From Shewanella aestuarii (GTDB lineage: Bacteria > Pseudomonadota > Gammaproteobacteria > Enterobacterales > Shewanellaceae): DNA of 49,210 bases. The notes beneath the pieces are model-generated. The model was not told the origin of the DNA. It was given only the letters and a program-made list of their open reading frames with translations, and searched no databases. The translations under genes were made by a program, and so were the position numbers. Of this stretch, positions 39,881 to 49,210 are shown one piece after another. Position 1 is the first letter of the stretch. Every line of letters begins with the position of its first letter. Where the stretch lies: contig NZ_CP050313.1 in the NCBI RefSeq assembly GCF_011765625.1, positions 3,980,001 to 4,029,210 on the forward strand, in the 5' to 3' direction.

Positions 39881-41248
39881 ATGACATTAGTAGAGCTAAC
39901 TCAGCAACTTGCCGATATGGCTTGGGGCCCCCATATGCTTATTTTACTTGTGGGAGGCGGATTATTCTTCTTAATTTACTCGTGTTTTGTCCCTTTTCGC
40001 TATGTTGGCCATGCCATTAATATTGTCCGTGGAAAATATCCCGATGACGGTGCTGATGGCCATATTAGTCATGCTGGCGCTTTATCCAGTGCGATGGCTG
40101 GTACGGTTGGAATGGGGAATATAGGTAGTGTTGCTGTGGCTATTATGGTGGGGGGACCTGGTGCTATTTTTTGGATGTGGATTAGCGCGATAGTGGGTAT
40201 GGCAACTAAGTTTTTTACCTGTACTTTAGCGATTATGTACCGTGGTCGAGATGAAGAAGGCCAGGTACAAGGTGGCCCTATGTACATCATTACCCAAGGA
40301 TTAGGTAAAAAATGGCGTTTTCTGGCCGTGTTTTTTTGTGTTGTTGGTTTGGTGGGTAATTTTCCTTTATTTAATTCAAATCAACTCGTGCAAATTATTC
40401 GTGAATGGTTATTCATCAAACCGGGTTTTTATCCTACAGCGCAGTCAACTTTTGCTTTAGATTTGGCGCTTGGGATTGTGGTGATGTTAATTGTTGCCAG
40501 TGTTATTTTGGGGGGAATTAAGCGTATTGCGTTAGTAGCGACAAAAGTTGTTCCTTTGATGATTTTAATTTATATGGGCTGCGCCTTTTACGTCATTATT
40601 ACTCATATAACTGAAATTCCTTATTATTTTAAATTAATAATTACTGAGGCTTTTTCATTAAATTCAGTAGGCGGTGGTATTTTAGGTACCATGTTAATTG
40701 GTATACGTCGTGCGGCGTTTTCTAATGAGGCAGGGATAGGGACTGAGGTCATGGCGCACGGTAGTGCCAAAACCAATGAACCGGTAAAAGAGGGATTAGT
40801 GGCTATGCTTGGTCCCGCGATTGATACTTTATTAGTGTGTACTGCAACGGCGATGATTATTTTGATCTCTGGGGTGTGGCAAGGAACCGAAGCTGAAGGC
40901 GTTAATTTATCGGCTCAGGCGTTTAATGTCACCATGCCTGGCGTTGGGCCTTATTTACTGATTTTGTGTGTGGTGTTTTTTAGTATCAGTACTATTTTTA
41001 CTCAGGCTTTTTATGGCGGTCAGTGCTTTGCTTTTTTGTTTGGCCGTCGTCATATTCGCTTTTATCAGTATTTTTACTTATTAGCGATTTTATTTGCCGC
41101 TACAGCAAGCTTGCAGGAAATTGTTAATATTATTGATGCTGCTTATGCCTTAATGGCGATACCCACGATGACATCGGCTATCTTATTAGCGCCGAAAGTT
41201 AGAGAGGCTGCAAAGAAGTATTTTGCCAAATTGGCAGCTTCAAGCTAA
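39881..41248 (+). CDS. Sodium:alanine/glycine symporter (AGCS family)
   Basis: A 455-residue membrane transporter with about ten or eleven helices. AGCS signatures are GALSSAMAGTVGMGNIGSVA, GGPGAIFWMWISAIVGMATK, GGPMYIITQGLGKKW and RRAAFSNEAGIGTEVMAHGS. The family imports alanine or glycine with Na+. The gene diverges from mioC and is followed by a strong bidirectional terminator. No regulator or metabolic partner is adjacent. Confidence 0.93.
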   Translation: MTLVELTQQLADMAWGPHMLILLVGGGLFFLIYSCFVPFRYVGHAINIVRGKYPDDGADGHISHAGALSSAMAGTVGMGNIGSVAVAIMVGGPGAIFWMWISAIVGMATKFFTCTLAIMYRGRDEEGQVQGGPMYIITQGLGKKWRFLAVFFCVVGLVGNFPLFNSNQLVQIIREWLFIKPGFYPTAQSTFALDLALGIVVMLIVASVILGGIKRIALVATKVVPLMILIYMGCAFYVIITHITEIPYYFKLIITEAFSLNSVGGGILGTMLIGIRRAAFSNEAGIGTEVMAHGSAKTNEPVKEGLVAMLGPAIDTLLVCTATAMIILISGVWQGTEAEGVNLSAQAFNVTMPGVGPYLLILCVVFFSISTIFTQAFYGGQCFAFLFGRRHIRFYQYFYLLAILFAATASLQEIVNIIDAAYALMAIPTMTSAILLAPKVREAAKKYFAKLAASS

Positions 41249-41275
41249 CAACATTGGATTAATGATATATAAAAT

Positions 41276-41306
41276 CAAAAATGGAGTGATAATTCACTCC
41301 ATTTTT
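41276..41306. terminator. Bidirectional terminator between the symporter and fghA
   Basis: The stem AAAAATGGAGTGA / TCACTCCATTTTT has a short loop and ends in TTTTTAT on the plus strand and AAAA on the other. It serves both converging genes. Confidence 0.9.
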
Positions 41307-41331
41307 ATGACCGGTCATAATGCCAAGTTGT

Positions 41332-42171
41332 TTATTTGATTAAGTACTTTGCATGAAAACGTAAATGATCTTCAATAAAACTACTGATGAAGTAGTAACT
41401 ATGATCATAACCTTCCTGCATGCGCAATGTCAGCGGATATTGCTTGATATTAGCGGCTGCTTTTAATGATTCAGTTTGCAGTTGCTCTGCCAAAAAGTTG
41501 TCAGCACAGCCTTGATCCACCAGCATAGGGATTTTGGCGTCAGTTTTCTTTATTAGCTCACAGCTGTCGTATTCAGCCCAGCTTGTTTGATCTGCTCCTA
41601 AATATCCATTAAATGCTTTTTGTCCCCAAGGGCAATTTATCGGATTGCAGATAGGGCTAAATGCTGAAATAGATTGATAGCGTAATGAATTTTTAAGTCC
41701 AATTGTGATTGCACCATGGCCTCCCATTGAATGGCCGCTAATACTTCGAGTTTGAGTTACATTAAATTCAGCTTCAATCAGTGCTGGTAGTTCATCAACG
41801 ATGTAACTATACATTTGGTAATGTGGCTTAAATGGTGCTTGAGTCGCATTGACGTAAAAGCCAGCGCCTAAACCAAAGTCATAGCTAGCTTCAGGATCAT
41901 CGGCTACATGACTACCACGTGGACTCGTATCTGGGGCGACAATGGCGATACCTAACTCTGCTGCCACGCGTTGAATACCTGATTTTTGCATCACGTTTTC
42001 ATCTGTGCAGGTTAATCCTGACAGCCAGTATAAAACGGGCACTTTTTGGGTTGCTGCCTGAGGAGGTAAATAAATAGCAAAGCGCATTGTGCAATTATTT
42101 ACCTTTGATTGATGATTAAATTGCTGTAACCATCCACCGAATACTTTTGTCTTGCTGACTTGTTCGAGCAT
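41332..42171 (-). CDS. fghA: S-formylglutathione hydrolase
   Basis: A 279-residue alpha/beta hydrolase that releases formate from S-formylglutathione, the second step of glutathione-dependent formaldehyde detoxification. The nucleophile Ser148 is in SISGHSMGGHGA. The acid is the Asp in LVDQGCADNFL and the base is the His in YDHSYYF. The oxyanion region is WLSGLTCTDENV. It lies two bases downstream of frmA, so the two are co-transcribed. Confidence 0.95.
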   Translation of the reverse strand: MLEQVSKTKVFGGWLQQFNHQSKVNNCTMRFAIYLPPQAATQKVPVLYWLSGLTCTDENVMQKSGIQRVAAELGIAIVAPDTSPRGSHVADDPEASYDFGLGAGFYVNATQAPFKPHYQMYSYIVDELPALIEAEFNVTQTRSISGHSMGGHGAITIGLKNSLRYQSISAFSPICNPINCPWGQKAFNGYLGADQTSWAEYDSCELIKKTDAKIPMLVDQGCADNFLAEQLQTESLKAAANIKQYPLTLRMQEGYDHSYYFISSFIEDHLRFHAKYLIK

Positions 42172-42173
42172 GA

Positions 42174-43319
<1,146 letters not shown>

Positions 43320-43446
43320 CTATTAGAGAGTTAAGGCTTTATACAGTGTAGGTGACACGATAAATTTATTGTTATTCATTGTATTTATTTATTGTGAGTT
43401 GATAATTAGCTTAATTTACAAATCACTTTTACGAGACAGTAACAAT

Positions 43447-44322
43447 ATGATGCCATGGGATGGAATTGTTGAGTTTGTTGCCGTGGCACAAACAGAAAGT
43501 TTTACCTTAGCTGCACTGCGACTTGCTATTTCTACTGCTCAGGTCAGTCGGCAGGTGAGCCAATTAGAAAACAGATTAGCCACCAAGTTGTTTTATCGTA
43601 CTACCCGTAAAGTGTCATTAACCGAAGAAGGTGCCATTTACTTTAGACATTGCCGCCAGGTATTAGATGCACTAGAAGAAGCAGAGCGGGCTATTTCTAG
43701 TTTGCAGCATAGCCCACAAGGACTAATTAAGATGACCGCACCTGTGACTTATGGGGAAACCTTTGTGATGCCAGTGGTGATAGATTTTATGGCGCAATAT
43801 CCTCAAGTCGAAGTGCAGTGTGAATTAACAAATAAACAGCTTGATTTAGTTGATGGTGGCTTTGATTTGGCCATTCGGTTAGGGCATTTAGCAGATTCAA
43901 GCATGATAGCCAAAAGACTAACTAACCGTCGCCAGTATATTTGTGCTTCAACGGATTATTTAGCTAAAAATGGAGTGCCGACATCATTAGCCGATTTGGT
44001 AAAACACAACTGTTTGATAGGCAGTCAGCCTCATTGGAATGTTCGAGAGAATGGTCAAAACAAAGTGATTAAGGTTCAGGGCAAATTGCAATGCAGCAGT
44101 GGATTAAGTCTATTAAGCGCGGCTAAAAAAGGGATGGGAATTGTTCAATTGCCGGGATATTACGTTAATGATGCGATAGCGAGTGGAGAGTTAGTCGTGT
44201 TATTGGCTGATTATCAGCAAGATAAAGAAGGAATTTGGGCTTTATATCCGCAAAACAGGTATTTATCAGCCAAGGTTAAATTATTAGTTGAAAAGCTAAT
44301 GCGTGAGTTACCAAAACATTAG
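43447..44322 (+). CDS. LysR-family transcriptional regulator, probable regulator of frmA-fghA
   Basis: A 291-residue LysR-type regulator. The helix-turn-helix lies at about 5-65 ([20 protein letters not shown], then STAQVSRQVSQLENRLATKL). The periplasmic-binding-protein-like effector domain (about 90-290) contains FVMPVVIDFMAQYPQVEVQC and DLAIRLG. The ATG at 43447 is used: the frame can extend to 43369, but those residues are unlike the family and GAGACAG lies just upstream of 43447. It diverges from frmA across about 135 bp, the usual layout for an activator controlling its neighbour. Confidence 0.9.
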   Translation: MMPWDGIVEFVAVAQTESFTLAALRLAISTAQVSRQVSQLENRLATKLFYRTTRKVSLTEEGAIYFRHCRQVLDALEEAERAISSLQHSPQGLIKMTAPVTYGETFVMPVVIDFMAQYPQVEVQCELTNKQLDLVDGGFDLAIRLGHLADSSMIAKRLTNRRQYICASTDYLAKNGVPTSLADLVKHNCLIGSQPHWNVRENGQNKVIKVQGKLQCSSGLSLLSAAKKGMGIVQLPGYYVNDAIASGELVVLLADYQQDKEGIWALYPQNRYLSAKVKLLVEKLMRELPKH

Positions 44323-44335
44323 CCTTTATTGGTGA

Positions 44336-44944
44336 CTATAACTGCGTTAAATAACGGTATATTTGTGCTTTGGGTACCCGAGTTAATTTCATTATGGCAT
44401 CAAAGCTGAGTGGTTTTTTACAGTGTTGTTCAATATGGCTGAGCTGTTGTAACCACAAATGACCTGTCATGGTGGCATCGGCTAGCGCACGGTGAAAAAG
44501 GCCATCTGTCGATAATTGATGATATTCAACTAAAGTGGCTAATTTATGGTTGGGCGCTTGTTGGCTGATCCGTCTAGACAATAACAATGAACAGGCAAAT
44601 TGTCCCTGATAGTGATGATTGATCCGCTTAAATTCGGCATCTAAAAACTTTTTATCAAAGCTGGCATTGTGGGCGACTAAGTTAAAGTTTTGGCAAAAAT
44701 CAGCAAAGCGTTGCATGACGACTTCGCAAGGTTCTGCTTTTGCTAACATTGCATTACTAATGCCTGTATAGCTTTCGATAAAGCTATTTACTCGGCGACC
44801 TGGATTCATTAATGCTTGAAAATTATCAACAATTTTACCATCAACTATTTTTACCGCGCCAATTTCTATGGCACGGTCCCCCATATCAGGTGATAGGCCT
44901 GTGGTTTCAAAGTCGAGTACGATTGCGGTATTGGCAAGTGGCAT
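44336..44944 (-). CDS. DnaQ-like DEDDh 3'-5' exonuclease
   Basis: A 202-residue exonuclease of the DnaQ/PolC-type family. Exo I is LDFETTGLSPDMGDRAIEIG (catalytic D and E), Exo II is NLVAHNASFDKKFLDAEF, and Exo III is HRALADATMTGHLW with the catalytic His and Asp. The ATG at 44944 (MPLANTAIVLDFETTG) is preferred to a start at 44998: upstream codons overlap the conserved mnmE C terminus in another frame, and the family begins close to the Exo I strand. It follows mnmE by 7 bp, so it is probably co-transcribed. It is free-standing, distinct from the DnaQ subunit, and likely acts in DNA repair or RNA turnover. Confidence 0.85.
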   Translation of the reverse strand: MPLANTAIVLDFETTGLSPDMGDRAIEIGAVKIVDGKIVDNFQALMNPGRRVNSFIESYTGISNAMLAKAEPCEVVMQRFADFCQNFNLVAHNASFDKKFLDAEFKRINHHYQGQFACSLLLSRRISQQAPNHKLATLVEYHQLSTDGLFHRALADATMTGHLWLQQLSHIEQHCKKPLSFDAIMKLTRVPKAQIYRYLTQL

Positions 44945-44951
44945 CAAATAT

Positions 44952-46313
44952 TTACTTCCCGATACAGAACGAGCTAAATATTTTTCCGAGTAGATCATCT
45001 GAGGTAAATTTACCAGTAATTTCAGATAACGCCATTTGACACATGCGTAGCTCTTCAGCCAACAATTCCCCCGCTTGATATACCTCTAATTGTTCTTTAC
45101 CCAACTGTAAATGACTCGCGGCTAAATCGAGGGCTTCTAAGTGACGGCGACGGGCGATAAACCCACCTTCAAGATTACTTTGATAACCCATTAATGATTT
45201 AAGGTGTTGTTTTAACTCGTCAACACCTAAGCCTGTTTTAGCGGAAATACGATAAACGTCATAACCATTTTCAGTTGATAACGTTAATGATTCACCGGTT
45301 AAATCGGCTTTGTTACGGATAACCGTTACTCCAAGTCTGCTTGGTAAGCGGTCGATAAAGTCTGGCCAAATATCATGAGGGTCAACGGCATCTGTGGTGG
45401 TGCCATCAACCATAAATAGCACTCTATCTGCGGTTGCTATTTCTGCCCAGGCGCGTTCAATTCCTATTTTCTCAACCGTATCCGCAGTATCACGTAATCC
45501 TGCGGTATCAATAATATGCAGTGGCATGCCATCTAGATGAATGTGCTCTCGCAGTACATCACGGGTGGTACCAGCAATTTCAGTGACAATCGCGGATTCT
45601 TTTCCCGCTAAGGCATTTAACAAGCTCGACTTTCCGGCATTTGGGCGACCCGCAATGACCACTTTCATCCCTTCACGAATGATAGAGCCTTGTTTGGCAC
45701 TGGCCTGAACTAGGGTTAGTTTATCGATAATTTTGTAAAGGGCGCTGGCAATTTTACCGTCGGATAAAAAGTCGACTTCTTCATCAGGAAAATCAATGGC
45801 TGCTTCAACGTATAAACGTAGGTTAGTTACTTGGTCGACTAACTGATGAACCTCTTTGGAAAACTCGCCTTGTAAAGATTGCAACGCACTTTTTGCGGCT
45901 TGTTCACTGGTGGCATCGATTAAGTCTGCAATGGCTTCGGCTTGAGTTAAATCAAGCTTATCATTCATAAAGGCCTGCTCGCTAAACTCACCAGGTTTAG
46001 CTATTCGAACACCGTCAATTTCCATGACGCGCTTAATAAGCATATCAAGCACGACTTGGCCGCCATGACCTTGAAGTTCCAGCACATCTTCGCCAGTAAA
46101 TGAATTTGGCCCTTTAAAAAATAGCGCTATGCCTTGGTCGATAACCTGACCTTGGCTATTGTTAAAATCACAATATTCGGCATAACGGGTTTTAGGCACA
46201 TGGCCAATAATGGCTTGGGCTACGTTAGCGGCTAAGTCCCCTGATACACGAATAATGCCGACGCCACCACGACCTGGTGCTGTGGCTTGTGCCACAATAG
46301 TGTCTGTTGTCAC
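44952..46313 (-). CDS. mnmE: tRNA modification GTPase MnmE
   Basis: A 453-residue GTPase that works with MnmG on U34 of tRNA. The tetrahydrofolate-binding N domain begins [20 protein letters not shown]. The G domain has G1 GRPNAGKS (222-229), [26 protein letters not shown] and NKAD. The protein ends in the essential CIGK (450-453). It lies between yidC and the exonuclease gene, in the conserved origin cluster. Confidence 0.98.
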   Translation of the reverse strand: MTTDTIVAQATAPGRGGVGIIRVSGDLAANVAQAIIGHVPKTRYAEYCDFNNSQGQVIDQGIALFFKGPNSFTGEDVLELQGHGGQVVLDMLIKRVMEIDGVRIAKPGEFSEQAFMNDKLDLTQAEAIADLIDATSEQAAKSALQSLQGEFSKEVHQLVDQVTNLRLYVEAAIDFPDEEVDFLSDGKIASALYKIIDKLTLVQASAKQGSIIREGMKVVIAGRPNAGKSSLLNALAGKESAIVTEIAGTTRDVLREHIHLDGMPLHIIDTAGLRDTADTVEKIGIERAWAEIATADRVLFMVDGTTTDAVDPHDIWPDFIDRLPSRLGVTVIRNKADLTGESLTLSTENGYDVYRISAKTGLGVDELKQHLKSLMGYQSNLEGGFIARRRHLEALDLAASHLQLGKEQLEVYQAGELLAEELRMCQMALSEITGKFTSDDLLGKIFSSFCIGK

Positions 46314-46339
46314 GGTAAATACCTACTAAATTTTTTAAA

Positions 46340-46370
46340 GGAAAAGGCGGCCAATTAAGCCGCCTTTATA
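46340..46370 (-). terminator. Hairpin between yidC and mnmE
   Basis: The stem AAAGGCGGC / GCCGCCTTT (46344-46352 and 46360-46368) has a 7-nt loop. The minus strand continues CCTTTTCC, a short U-tract. It is a likely terminator for the rpmH-rnpA-yidD-yidC transcript. Confidence 0.75.
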
Positions 46371-46396
46371 TGTTATCTATTTTGCTGAGCTTAGGC

Positions 46397-48028
46397 TTAT
46401 TTTAAGCCTTTTTTCTCAAGACCGGCATAAATAATCTTTTGCTGGGTGATGGCAACTAAGTTACCGATTAACCAGTAAAGAACTAAACCAGATGGGAACC
46501 ATAGGAAGAACACGGTAAAGATAACCGGCATCCACTGCATCATCTTAACTTGCATTGGGTCCATGGTTGGCGCGATAGGCTGCATTTTTTGCATTAACCA
46601 CATCGACACACCCATTAATAATGGTAATACGTAGTATGGATCTTGAACCGATAAGTCATCAATCCATAGCATGAATGGCGCATGGCGTAATTCATAGCTT
46701 TCTAGCAATACCCAGTAAAGCGCAATGAAGATAGGCATTTGCAGAAGAATAGGTAAACAACCACCCATAGGGTTTACTTTTTCTTTCTTGTACAGCTCCA
46801 TCATAGCTTGACCCATCTTTTGACGGTCATCACCAAAACGGTCTTTCATGTCAGCTAATTTAGGCTGCAGATTACGCATTTTAGCCATAGAGGTGTATTG
46901 CGCTTTAGTTAGTGGGTACAAGAGTCCACGAACTGTTAGGGTAATTAGAATAATTGCCACACCCCAGTTACCCACAAATGATTGATAGAACATCAATAAC
47001 CAATGGATAGGGATTGCAAGCCACCATAAGAAGCCGTAATCAACAACCAAGTTTAATGTTTCTGAAATCGCGGAGAGAGCTTCTTGGTCTTTAGGGCCAA
47101 CATAAAACTGTGAGCTAATGGTTTGTTCGCTACCAGGAGCAATATCATACATAGCACCACGGAAACCAATATTGGCTAAACCGCCTGCACTGACACTTGA
47201 GAAAATGGTGTTGGCATCGGTTGCTGGTGGTACCCAAGCTGATACAAAGTAATGCTGAAGCATTGCCGCCCAACCACCTAGAGTAGGCTGGTTAAGGTTA
47301 CTTTTGGCCATGTCTTCAAAGTCATACTTTTCATAGCGAGTGTTTTGGGTTGAAAACGCTGCACCACGATAAGTCGGCATCATCATGCTGCTTTCAGATG
47401 GTTTAATGGTTTGCTTGATTTGACCATACATTTGAACTTGAAGTGGCGAAGCTGACGTGTTGTTAATTTGGTAATCAACACCCACATCAAATTGACCGCG
47501 AGTAAATGTAAAGGTTTTAACGTAAGTCACGCCGTTATCAGCCGTAAAAGTAAAAGGCACTTTTAAGGTGTCTTGACCGTCTGCTAAAGTAAATGACTCA
47601 GCAGATGTAACAAATTGAGCGCGGCCTTTGGCACTGCTATCAATACCATCGCGACCAATCAAACCACTTTGCGCGATATAAGTGAAGTTACTATCTTGCT
47701 CAAGTAAGATGAAAGGGTCTTCTTTATCGATATCACGTTTATGTTCAATTAAAGCGGCATAAACAATATCACCACCCATAGGGCTGATTTTAATATCTAG
47801 TTGATCAGTTTTGATGCTAATCAAATTGTTTGTCGCAGGTAAATTTACTGGCAAACCGGTTGAATCAGCTTCTGGTACATCAGCGCTGTGGTCGGTAGGG
47901 ACATTTACTTGAGAAACACTTTGAGTGGCCACTGCGGGTTGTGGCGCTTTGTCATCTTGCCATTGTTGCCACATTAAGAAGCTGACAAAAAGCAGACCGA
48001 TTAGCAATATATTGCGTTGAGATTCCAT
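46397..48028 (-). CDS. yidC: Membrane protein insertase YidC
   Basis: A 543-residue inner-membrane insertase of the Oxa1 family. The first TM helix is at about 7-20 ([17 protein letters not shown]). A large periplasmic domain of about 300 residues follows. The C-terminal catalytic helices include [20 protein letters not shown] (with the conserved arginine), [20 protein letters not shown] and [18 protein letters not shown]. It sits in the canonical rpmH-rnpA-yidD-yidC-mnmE order. Confidence 0.98.
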   Translation of the reverse strand: MESQRNILLIGLLFVSFLMWQQWQDDKAPQPAVATQSVSQVNVPTDHSADVPEADSTGLPVNLPATNNLISIKTDQLDIKISPMGGDIVYAALIEHKRDIDKEDPFILLEQDSNFTYIAQSGLIGRDGIDSSAKGRAQFVTSAESFTLADGQDTLKVPFTFTADNGVTYVKTFTFTRGQFDVGVDYQINNTSASPLQVQMYGQIKQTIKPSESSMMMPTYRGAAFSTQNTRYEKYDFEDMAKSNLNQPTLGGWAAMLQHYFVSAWVPPATDANTIFSSVSAGGLANIGFRGAMYDIAPGSEQTISSQFYVGPKDQEALSAISETLNLVVDYGFLWWLAIPIHWLLMFYQSFVGNWGVAIILITLTVRGLLYPLTKAQYTSMAKMRNLQPKLADMKDRFGDDRQKMGQAMMELYKKEKVNPMGGCLPILLQMPIFIALYWVLLESYELRHAPFMLWIDDLSVQDPYYVLPLLMGVSMWLMQKMQPIAPTMDPMQVKMMQWMPVIFTVFFLWFPSGLVLYWLIGNLVAITQQKIIYAGLEKKGLK

Positions 48029-48031
48029 AGC

Positions 48032-48286
48032 CTATTTATTACACCTGTCATTTTTTGGTGGGACGGGATCACTTCCGCCGGGATGTAAAGGGTGACATTT
48101 TAGTATGCGTTTGACCGCAAGCCAACAACCTTTCGCAGTTCCATGAGTTTTTATTGCATCAATTGCATAATATGAACACGTTGGATTGAATCTACAACGG
48201 GGTCCCAGCATTGGGCTGATAAAAACTTGATAGCAACGAATAGCCTTAGTGGCTAACCATTGAAGCGGCGATTGAGTTTGCGCCAT
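48032..48286 (-). CDS. yidD: Membrane protein insertion efficiency factor YidD
   Basis: An 84-residue protein, Cys-rich with an amphipathic N terminus. [20 protein letters not shown] and [14 protein letters not shown], then [13 protein letters not shown], are family signatures. It overlaps the end of rnpA by 34 nt and is 3 nt from yidC, implying translational coupling. It assists YidC-dependent insertion. Confidence 0.95.
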   Translation of the reverse strand: MAQTQSPLQWLATKAIRCYQVFISPMLGPRCRFNPTCSYYAIDAIKTHGTAKGCWLAVKRILKCHPLHPGGSDPVPPKNDRCNK

Positions 48287-48609
48287 AGTTTTTCTATTAG
48301 TTTGTGTAATTCTGCATTGTCCATTTCCACCACGCCATTTCTGACTAAAACGACGATATCCAGAGCGGGTAAATCGTGTTGATGTAAACGAAAACTAGTT
48401 CTAATAACGCGTTTGATACGATTACGTTGATTAGCACGCTTAACAAAACGTTTAGCAACAGTTAAACCGATACGTGGATGATGCTCTGAATTAGGAACGG
48501 CGAGCAAAGTTATTTCAGCAGAAGATGCTTTGATAGGATTGGTAAATACAGATTTAAATTGCGCGGGAGTTAAAAGTCTTAACTCCCGCGAAAAGGTATA
48601 GCTAGTCAC
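48253..48609 (-). CDS. rnpA: Ribonuclease P protein component
   Basis: The 118-residue basic protein subunit of RNase P. It starts [20 protein letters not shown] and carries the RNR motif region [20 protein letters not shown] followed by [12 protein letters not shown]. It lies between rpmH and yidD. A 12-bp perfect hairpin falls within codons about 7-16, which may hold expression below that of rpmH. Confidence 0.97.
   Translation of the reverse strand: MTSYTFSRELRLLTPAQFKSVFTNPIKASSAEITLLAVPNSEHHPRIGLTVAKRFVKRANQRNRIKRVIRTSFRLHQHDLPALDIVVLVRNGVVEMDNAELHKLIEKLWRKLNRRFNG
48562..48590 (-). promoter_or_regulatory. Strong hairpin inside the start of rnpA
   Basis: The perfect arms CGCGGGAGTTAA (48562-48573) and TTAACTCCCGCG (48579-48590) flank a 5-nt loop. 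In the rnpA transcript it covers the codons for RELRLLTPA, just after the start. There is no U-tract, so an attenuator or RNA-processing role is more likely than a plain terminator. Confidence 0.65.
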
Positions 48610-48625
48610 CTAGTTTTACTACTTA

Positions 48626-48763
48626 TTAAGCAGATAAACGAGCGCGACCTTTCGCACGACGACGTGCAAGCACCTTACGGCCGCCTGCAGTGGCCATACG
48701 AGCGCGGAAGCCGTGAGAACGCTTGCGCTTCAGGTTGCTAGGTTGAAAAGTACGTTTACTCAT
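48626..48763 (-). CDS. rpmH: 50S ribosomal protein L34
   Basis: A 45-residue basic ribosomal protein. It reads [20 protein letters not shown] and continues [20 protein letters not shown], ending ARLSA. Apart from an extra Ser and small tail differences it is the enterobacterial sequence. It is the first gene of the rpmH-rnpA-yidD-yidC cluster, 16 bp upstream of rnpA, and diverges from where dnaA is expected. Confidence 0.98.
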   Translation of the reverse strand: MSKRTFQPSNLKRKRSHGFRARMATAGGRKVLARRRAKGRARLSA

Positions 48764-48929
48764 GATGGCAATCCGTCTTTGTTAGTGAATATTCCTTAGC
48801 TCCAACATTAGAGGTAAGGGTAAAAAAGAGGCCGAATTGTAATCACTTTAACCACCAGCGTCAACAACGAAAGCGGTTTTATGAAAAATTTCTGCCAATC
48901 TATCTTTGATACGAAGTCATAATAAACCC

Positions 48930-49150
48930 TATAAAGTGTGGATAACTCTGTGTATCGACACAATATCTAGTGGATCTTTTACTGTTTTAACAGATCAAAG
49001 GTCGCGTATTATAGATCAATCTGGATCGGTTAATAAAGCTGGATTTGCATCTAATTCACAGAATAGGGATCGAAATTGATCTTTAATGATCCTAGATATC
49101 CACATACAATAACGGGCTTGGGGATAAATATTCGATTAACGATAGCGATC
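48930..49150. promoter_or_regulatory. rpmH-dnaA intergenic region with a DnaA box and clustered GATC sites
   Basis: Between rpmH and the right edge lie one perfect DnaA box (TGTGGATAA, 48937-48945) and two one-mismatch boxes (ATATCCACA 49096-49104, TGGGGATAA 49119-49127). Eight GATC sites occur between 48973 and 49150. This is where dnaA promoters and DnaA autoregulation sites are expected. The dnaA start itself is outside the window. Confidence 0.7.
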
Positions 49151-49210
49151 ATTTGTTTCTCGCTATAGAATAGCTATCCTTTTGCAAACCAATTTTCGGG
49201 GAAGATATAA

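Noticed and set aside
44945..44998. An N-terminal extension of the DEDDh exonuclease
   Set aside because: It is out of frame with, and antagonistic to, the conserved CIGK end of mnmE, and the exonuclease family begins near MPLANTAIVLD.

Overview
The window is a chromosomal segment of a Shewanella-type gammaproteobacterium. The evidence is the protein sequences themselves (AtpA, MenB, RlmI and GlmS read like Shewanella orthologues), moderately AT-rich DNA, and the classical origin-proximal order atpIBEFHAGDC - parB - parA - rsmG - mnmG - oriC - mioC, followed by mnmE - yidC - yidD - rnpA - rpmH. The right edge stops just short of where dnaA is expected, so this may be the end of a chromosome record that opens at dnaA. 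A cold-water species close to S. frigidimarina is possible, but the species is a guess.

Layout. 1-790: the 5' end of a 16S rRNA gene on the minus strand, with boxA and two tandem promoters. 790-3635: ccoG, a small membrane-anchored protein and menB. 3.6-5.8 kb: a graveyard of galactoside/galactonate catabolism, with an alpha-galactosidase tail, a broken galactose-dehydrogenase-like SDR and a scrap of 2-dehydro-3-deoxygalactonokinase around one intact GntR-family regulator. 6-11.5 kb: a DUF6435-like small protein, a HAD phosphatase, a periplasmic polyamine-binding-like protein paired with a GGDEF/EAL receptor (NspS/MbaA-like), and a YfeH-like transporter. 11.6-14.8 kb: an arsenic operon of the ArsJ/GAPDH type, headed by an ArsC-ArsR fusion, in which arsJ carries two frameshifts. 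14.8-20.5 kb: a frameshifted YkvI-like transporter, rlmI, a truncated haemoglobin with its own ferredoxin-reductase, and a GGEEF diguanylate cyclase. 20.6-27.2 kb: glmS, glmR, a TonB-dependent siderophore receptor and glmU. 27.3-34.3 kb: the complete F1Fo ATP synthase operon with a clear promoter. 34.4-39.3 kb: parB, parA, rsmG, mnmG and oriC. 39.3-44.9 kb: mioC, a sodium:alanine symporter, the glutathione-dependent formaldehyde pair frmA-fghA with a divergent LysR gene, and a DEDDh exonuclease. 44.9-49.2 kb: mnmE, yidC, yidD, rnpA, rpmH and a GATC/DnaA-box-rich stretch leading to dnaA.

How it works together. The housekeeping blocks (ATP synthase, cell-wall amino-sugar synthesis, chromosome partition, tRNA U34 modification, membrane insertion and RNase P) are intact and ordinary. 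The variable zone is about 3.6-20.5 kb. It mixes intact signalling and stress modules with at least three obviously dead gene pieces and two further genes (arsJ and the YkvI-like gene) that need only one or two single-base corrections. No insertion sequence, tRNA gene, CRISPR array or prophage was seen.
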